The notes under the pieces were generated by a model. The model was not told where the DNA came from and made no database searches. It saw nothing but the letters and a program-made list of their open reading frames with translations. From the NCBI RefSeq assembly GCF_014385005.1, contig NZ_JACRSZ010000029.1:1-16169 (forward strand): 16,169 nt of DNA, given 5' to 3'. This stretch comes from Jingyaoa shaoxingensis (GTDB lineage Bacteria; Bacillota; Clostridia; Lachnospirales; Lachnospiraceae). A program made the position numbers and the translations under genes. This document shows, piece by piece, positions 12,915-16,169 of the stretch (its first letter is position 1; each line of letters opens with the position of its first letter).

Positions 12915-15401
12915 CTATTGCGCAAGGTAATAAAATTCTTCCAGTCTGTTCTTTGAATCAAACAGATTATTGTATTGTATCATCTGATATTCCTGAATCA
13001 GGTCACTATACTGAGATTTGTCATCCAGTTCATGCAGCTCTCCGTCTGCTCCCTGATAAGCATTGGCCGTGATCATCGGTACCTGCTCATAGAGATCCAT
13101 CAGATACTTCTGATATCCTGTCATCTTTCCTCCGATCACTTTCATCAGATAGGCTGACAGATAATTGGCACTCATATCCACTTCTTCTTCCTGAATATCA
13201 TAATTAGCCCAGATAATGTACGGAACCGTATATTTATTCTTCGTATCTTCCAGCGTGAACTTGTCTGATTTCTTTCCAATCAGGCTTTCATAAAAAGATG
13301 TGGACAACGACGGCTGATGATCCCCAAACATGACGATAACCGTTGGTTCATCTACTTTCTGGAAATATTCCACCAGATTTTTAAATGCATCGTCTGTCTT
13401 TTTGATCAGATTGATATACTGTTCTGCTGCTTCATCCTTCTGTGCATCACCGGTAATCTTAATCGGTGTATCAATCAGACCCTGGGATGCCGAGTATCCA
13501 CCGTGATTCTGAATTGTTACATTGAAAATGTAAAAGGGATCTTCTGATGTTTTTCTGCTTTCCTCATATCTGGAAATCAGTACATCAAAATCCGTCTGAT
13601 CTGATACAAAGTTACGAATATACTCCACATCCACATTATCAACATCTGATACTCCGATAAAATCCTGGAATCCCAGAAGTGGATAGACCACATCTCTGTT
13701 CCATGCATTCTTGGTAAGTAAGTGTACTGCTTCATTTCCAGTATACCCGTCTGATATCAGATTATGTGTCAGTGACGGGAAGTTATCTTTAATATAGGTA
13801 TCATACGGAATGGACCGAAATGGTAAAAATGCCATAGAGCATCCTGTCAGAAATTCAAACTCTGTATTGGCTGTATTACCTGCAAATACTGAAACATATA
13901 GATCACCTTTTACAGTATCTTCTGTCAGCCCGTGTACAAATGGCATGTAATCTTCCGATGTCTCCAGATTGCCGTCGACATTCAAGTCCGAATAAGCTTC
14001 ATTCATAATTGCAATAATATTCGGTTTTACTGTATCTGATGTTTCTGACGCAGAATCTGACTTATAATCCTGTACCAGTTCTTCTACTTTACCGGCAGAA
14101 TAATTTTTAGGTTCATCTACTACGTAATACGTATAGCTCAGAAAAAAGGATAACAGGGATCCATTGCTTGCATAGTTTCTGGACGGTTCCCAGACGCTTA
14201 CGGTAATACCATGTTTTTTCATCAGATCCCCATGCAAAAGCTGGGTATAAAATACACTGTATGGGATACAGAATCCAATCAATGAGCATATTCTCTGTTT
14301 CCACTTCAGACCTTTGTAGCTTCGAAGGCTTAAGGTAACACAAATAAAAGCTGTCGTATATACCAGTGCCCACAATGCCGACAGATTCAGTTCATAAGAA
14401 TAATGCGACGCCACATCCATTGCAGTTCCATAGGATGCCAGATCTGCAGCCATTACCGGAATTCCCCTAAATTCCCACACAAAATAATTGGCAAGTCCTG
14501 CGATAGATGACAGTCCAGTCAACAGCACTGCTGTATATTTGGTACGATTACAGATCAGATAAATCAACCACCAGATCAGACCATAAAGCAGGTAATTGGT
14601 GATTCCTTTTAATCTAAAAGAGAGATGAATGAAACTTCCAATTCCATATCCTGAATATCTCTGTACGATGAAAAACGACATTGGCACAGAGGCCAGAAAA
14701 AGAATGCGGGACAATACCTTATTCATGTCCAGTGTCTTTTCCTCTTTTCCAGGTAATTTTAATTTCCAGTCCTGTAATGGCAGACATACCAGAATTATCG
14801 CAATCAATAATATTGCATACATCATATACATACTGTTAGCTGCAAAATGCATCATTCCAATTTGCAGTTTGATACGCCCATCTGCACTTTCATCATTTAC
14901 TGTAAGATCACCAAACAGTTTTCCCTTTTCCTGCATTTCATACAGGTAAACACCCTTTTTACTTTCTACATCTATGCTTTTTATCACAAGGCTGTATGTC
15001 TGGTTCTTCTCCACTTCTACATTTAATGCAAAGGTTGTGGTCACAGATGTTTTTGACTGTTTCAGTTTTTTTACATCTTTTTTTGCAGAAGCTAATACAT
15101 TGCCAGTCTGATCTTCCAGATCTACCTCTATGGTTCCAGCTCCATTTTTCTGTTCCCATGCCTTGAAATCAATCATTACTTTCGTAATCTCCGATTCTCT
15201 CGCTATAAAATCCTGTCTGATTTCCTGATTTCCAATCAGTGAGATTTCTGCCGGACTAACTTTTTCTCCATTTTCATCTAATGGCATCGTATTTGAGGCA
15301 CTGTATTCTTTTTCAATATAAAATTGATCTTTATGGATTCCTACAGTTATCGTCATAACAAGCAGAATTATCACCAGAAGTACTTTTTTTATATTCTTCA
15401 C
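12915..15401 (-). CDS. LTA synthase family (sulfatase-fold) polytopic membrane enzyme with an N-terminal ectodomain
   Basis: An 828-aa protein of the LtaS/alkaline-phosphatase superfamily. The catalytic domain (about 457-790) has the metal and nucleophile pattern of LtaS: Glu468 in IMNEAYSD, Thr510 in AGNTANTEFEF, and Asp694-His695 in VMFGDHQPS, plus NVTIQNHGGY. LtaS moves glycerol phosphate from phosphatidylglycerol to lipoteichoic acid outside the membrane. The architecture is unusual: one helix (7-22), a beta-rich extracellular stretch (about 30-185), then about six helices (188-390), then the catalytic domain. Canonical LtaS has five helices and no such ectodomain. The start is GTG at 15401, overlapping the TGA of the upstream gene by 4 nt (GTGA), behind GGAGA. 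Exact substrate (glycerol phosphate or another alcohol phosphate) cannot be told from sequence. Confidence 0.88.
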   Translation of the reverse strand: MKNIKKVLLVIILLVMTITVGIHKDQFYIEKEYSASNTMPLDENGEKVSPAEISLIGNQEIRQDFIARESEITKVMIDFKAWEQKNGAGTIEVDLEDQTGNVLASAKKDVKKLKQSKTSVTTTFALNVEVEKNQTYSLVIKSIDVESKKGVYLYEMQEKGKLFGDLTVNDESADGRIKLQIGMMHFAANSMYMMYAILLIAIILVCLPLQDWKLKLPGKEEKTLDMNKVLSRILFLASVPMSFFIVQRYSGYGIGSFIHLSFRLKGITNYLLYGLIWWLIYLICNRTKYTAVLLTGLSSIAGLANYFVWEFRGIPVMAADLASYGTAMDVASHYSYELNLSALWALVYTTAFICVTLSLRSYKGLKWKQRICSLIGFCIPYSVFYTQLLHGDLMKKHGITVSVWEPSRNYASNGSLLSFFLSYTYYVVDEPKNYSAGKVEELVQDYKSDSASETSDTVKPNIIAIMNEAYSDLNVDGNLETSEDYMPFVHGLTEDTVKGDLYVSVFAGNTANTEFEFLTGCSMAFLPFRSIPYDTYIKDNFPSLTHNLISDGYTGNEAVHLLTKNAWNRDVVYPLLGFQDFIGVSDVDNVDVEYIRNFVSDQTDFDVLISRYEESRKTSEDPFYIFNVTIQNHGGYSASQGLIDTPIKITGDAQKDEAAEQYINLIKKTDDAFKNLVEYFQKVDEPTVIVMFGDHQPSLSTSFYESLIGKKSDKFTLEDTKNKYTVPYIIWANYDIQEEEVDMSANYLSAYLMKVIGGKMTGYQKYLMDLYEQVPMITANAYQGADGELHELDDKSQYSDLIQEYQMIQYNNLFDSKNRLEEFYYLAQ

Positions 15402-15742
15402 TTATCTTTCTCCTTTCCAATCTGTATTTCTTTCTGATAAGTTTCTATCCATTTCAGAATTTCCCGTATATATTCCGGTCGATCCACATGCAATGCATGC
15501 TCATTACCTTTTTTATCATCTATCATGATGCTGTATTCATCAATAGGAAATTCGCCGAATTCTCCTCCTGCCACTCTCATATACATTCTCCGAATATCCT
15601 GATATGCAATATATGATGTGCGAAAAAAATATTTGTGTATGAGGATCTGATCTCCTAACGTTATTTCCGCAATTCTTTTTCCTGATTTTTGTTGTATTTT
15701 CACGAAATCCTTTTCCAGGTTCTTTCCATATAATACTTTCAT
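15398..15742 (-). CDS. Small protein of unknown function, possibly PH-like
   Basis: A 114-aa cytoplasmic-looking protein that I do not recognise with confidence. It has no signal peptide or membrane segment. The pattern of alternating strands (ITLGDQILIHKYFFRTSYIAYQDIRRMYMRV ... YSIMIDDKKGNEHALHVD) followed by one C-terminal helix (EYIREILKWIETYQKEIQ) is reminiscent of a bacterial PH-like domain; this is a guess from layout. The start is ATG at 15742 behind GGAGAG. Its TGA stop overlaps the GTG start of the LTA-synthase-like gene by 4 nt, so the two are translationally coupled and probably work together. Only 28 nt separate its start from the upstream terminator hairpin, so no promoter fits after that hairpin. 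Confidence 0.75.
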   Translation of the reverse strand: MKVLYGKNLEKDFVKIQQKSGKRIAEITLGDQILIHKYFFRTSYIAYQDIRRMYMRVAGGEFGEFPIDEYSIMIDDKKGNEHALHVDRPEYIREILKWIETYQKEIQIGKEKDK

Positions 15743-15763
15743 TTTTCTCTCCTGTTCGGATTA

Positions 15764-15800
15764 ACCTCAAAAAGACCAGCCGTCATGACAGGCTGGTCTT
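15764..15800 (-). terminator. Terminator of the rRNA operon
   Basis: A perfect 10-bp stem, AAGACCAGCC / GGCTGGTCTT (arms 15791-15800 and 15772-15781), with a 9-nt loop, followed on the minus strand by TTTGAGG. It lies about 250 nt after the end of the 23S gene. The T-run is short outside the stem, so some readthrough into the next gene is likely. Confidence 0.8.
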
Positions 15801-16050
15801 CAATTTCATTTCTACTTTTATTATCTTTAGTAAAACTGTTATCTTTTGTACCTTCAAAACCGCATACGGTAAATACTTTTCATCCGTGTTTCCCAAACCT
15901 GCTGACGCTTATTCGCGGTCATTCGGAATCCGCTTCGCTTCTTCCTCATGCCTTTTGCTCCGCAAATGTCTGTCCTGAATCCGCCTGTGCCCCGGAATGC
16001 AAGCATTCCTCCTTCACAGCCGTCTCCGTCCAGCCGCTCTTAAGCTTTTT
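15801..16050 (-). other. 23S rRNA trailer, no 5S or tRNA gene seen
   Basis: This 250-nt stretch between the 23S 3' end and the operon terminator has no supported protein gene. I looked for 5S motifs and for the tRNA T-arm GGTTCGA and found neither. It holds a 7-bp hairpin, GGAATGC/GCATTCC (15994-16009), and a short ACCG-TATG-CGGT hairpin followed by TTTTGAAGGTAC (about 15849-15870), typical of rRNA spacer processing regions. It is G-rich in the half next to 23S and A-rich near the terminator. Confidence 0.6.
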
Positions 16051-16169
16051 GGTCAAGCCTTCGACCTATTAGTGACAGTCAGCTCCATACATTACTGCAC
16101 TTCCACCTCTGCCCTATCTACCTCGTCGTCTTCAAGGGGTCTTATTGCTTTCGCATGAGATATCTCATC
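16051..16169 (-). rRNA. 23S ribosomal RNA, 3' end (partial)
   Basis: On the minus strand the sequence ends with ACTAATAGGTCGAAGGCTT followed by GACC, the standard Firmicutes 23S 3' terminus. Upstream it reads GACCCCTTGAAGACGACGAG and GGTAGATAGGGCAGAGGTGG, both characteristic of the last helices of 23S. The rest of the gene lies beyond the right edge. The 3' end is placed at 16051. Confidence 0.95.

Noticed and set aside
15805..15870. Promoter TTGAAG-17-TTTACT in the rRNA trailer
   Set aside because: The -10 lacks the key second-position A, and a terminator lies between it and the next gene; too weak to list.
15785..16072. Plus-strand open frame of 95 codons across the rRNA trailer
   Set aside because: It runs antisense to the 23S end and its trailer, has no good ribosome binding site and a Ser/Pro/Cys-rich composition typical of spurious frames over rRNA.
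1..16169. CRISPR arrays, insertion sequences, tRNA genes or riboswitches
   Set aside because: Apart from the intron end at the left edge I saw no direct-repeat arrays, transposase frames, tRNA T-arm motifs or recognisable riboswitch cores on either strand.

Overview
The window looks like a chromosomal segment of a spore-forming, gut-type Clostridia, most likely Lachnospiraceae. The evidence is a full-length Spo0A with 0A boxes, a SpoVB-like flippase, a clostridial IscR-IscS-IscU-MnmA operon, and a Tet(M)-like GTPase fused to a NYN nuclease. Nearly all genes lie on the minus strand. The only convincing plus-strand gene is the SpoVB-like flippase.

In transcription order (right to left), the window opens with the 3' end of a 23S rRNA (16169-16051). 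Next come a 250-nt rRNA trailer with no visible 5S or tRNA and a strong terminator. A small orphan gene and a large LTA-synthase-type membrane enzyme overlap by 4 nt, followed by a small DUF378 membrane protein and a terminator. A consensus sigma-A promoter at 12571-12543 then drives three tightly packed genes: the GTPase-NYN fusion, a threonine-aldolase-like PLP enzyme and a beta-carbonic anhydrase, closed by a terminator. spo0A follows with tandem 0A boxes and a TTG start. The spo0A terminator hairpin doubles as the -35 of the glgA promoter. glgA is followed by a secreted cell-wall-binding-repeat protein and a terminator.

A convergent/divergent block comes next: the plus-strand SpoVB-like gene (3584-4921) lies back to back with iscR. 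The iscR-iscS-iscU-mnmA operon has a textbook promoter with a perfect 15-bp palindrome over its -10. It encodes an Fe-S regulator, the cysteine desulfurase, the scaffold and the tRNA 2-thiouridylase that consumes IscS sulfur. The operon ends in a terminator, and directly behind the U-tract begins what looks like the 5' end (domain I) of a group II intron that runs off the left edge.

The most interesting object is the roughly 908-aa fusion of a Tet(M)/EF-G-like ribosomal GTPase with a YacP/Rae1-like NYN endonuclease. Each half belongs to a family that acts at the ribosomal A site. The fusion therefore suggests a single-polypeptide system that reaches stalled or drug-bound ribosomes and cleaves the mRNA there. 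This is an inference, not shown by the sequence.
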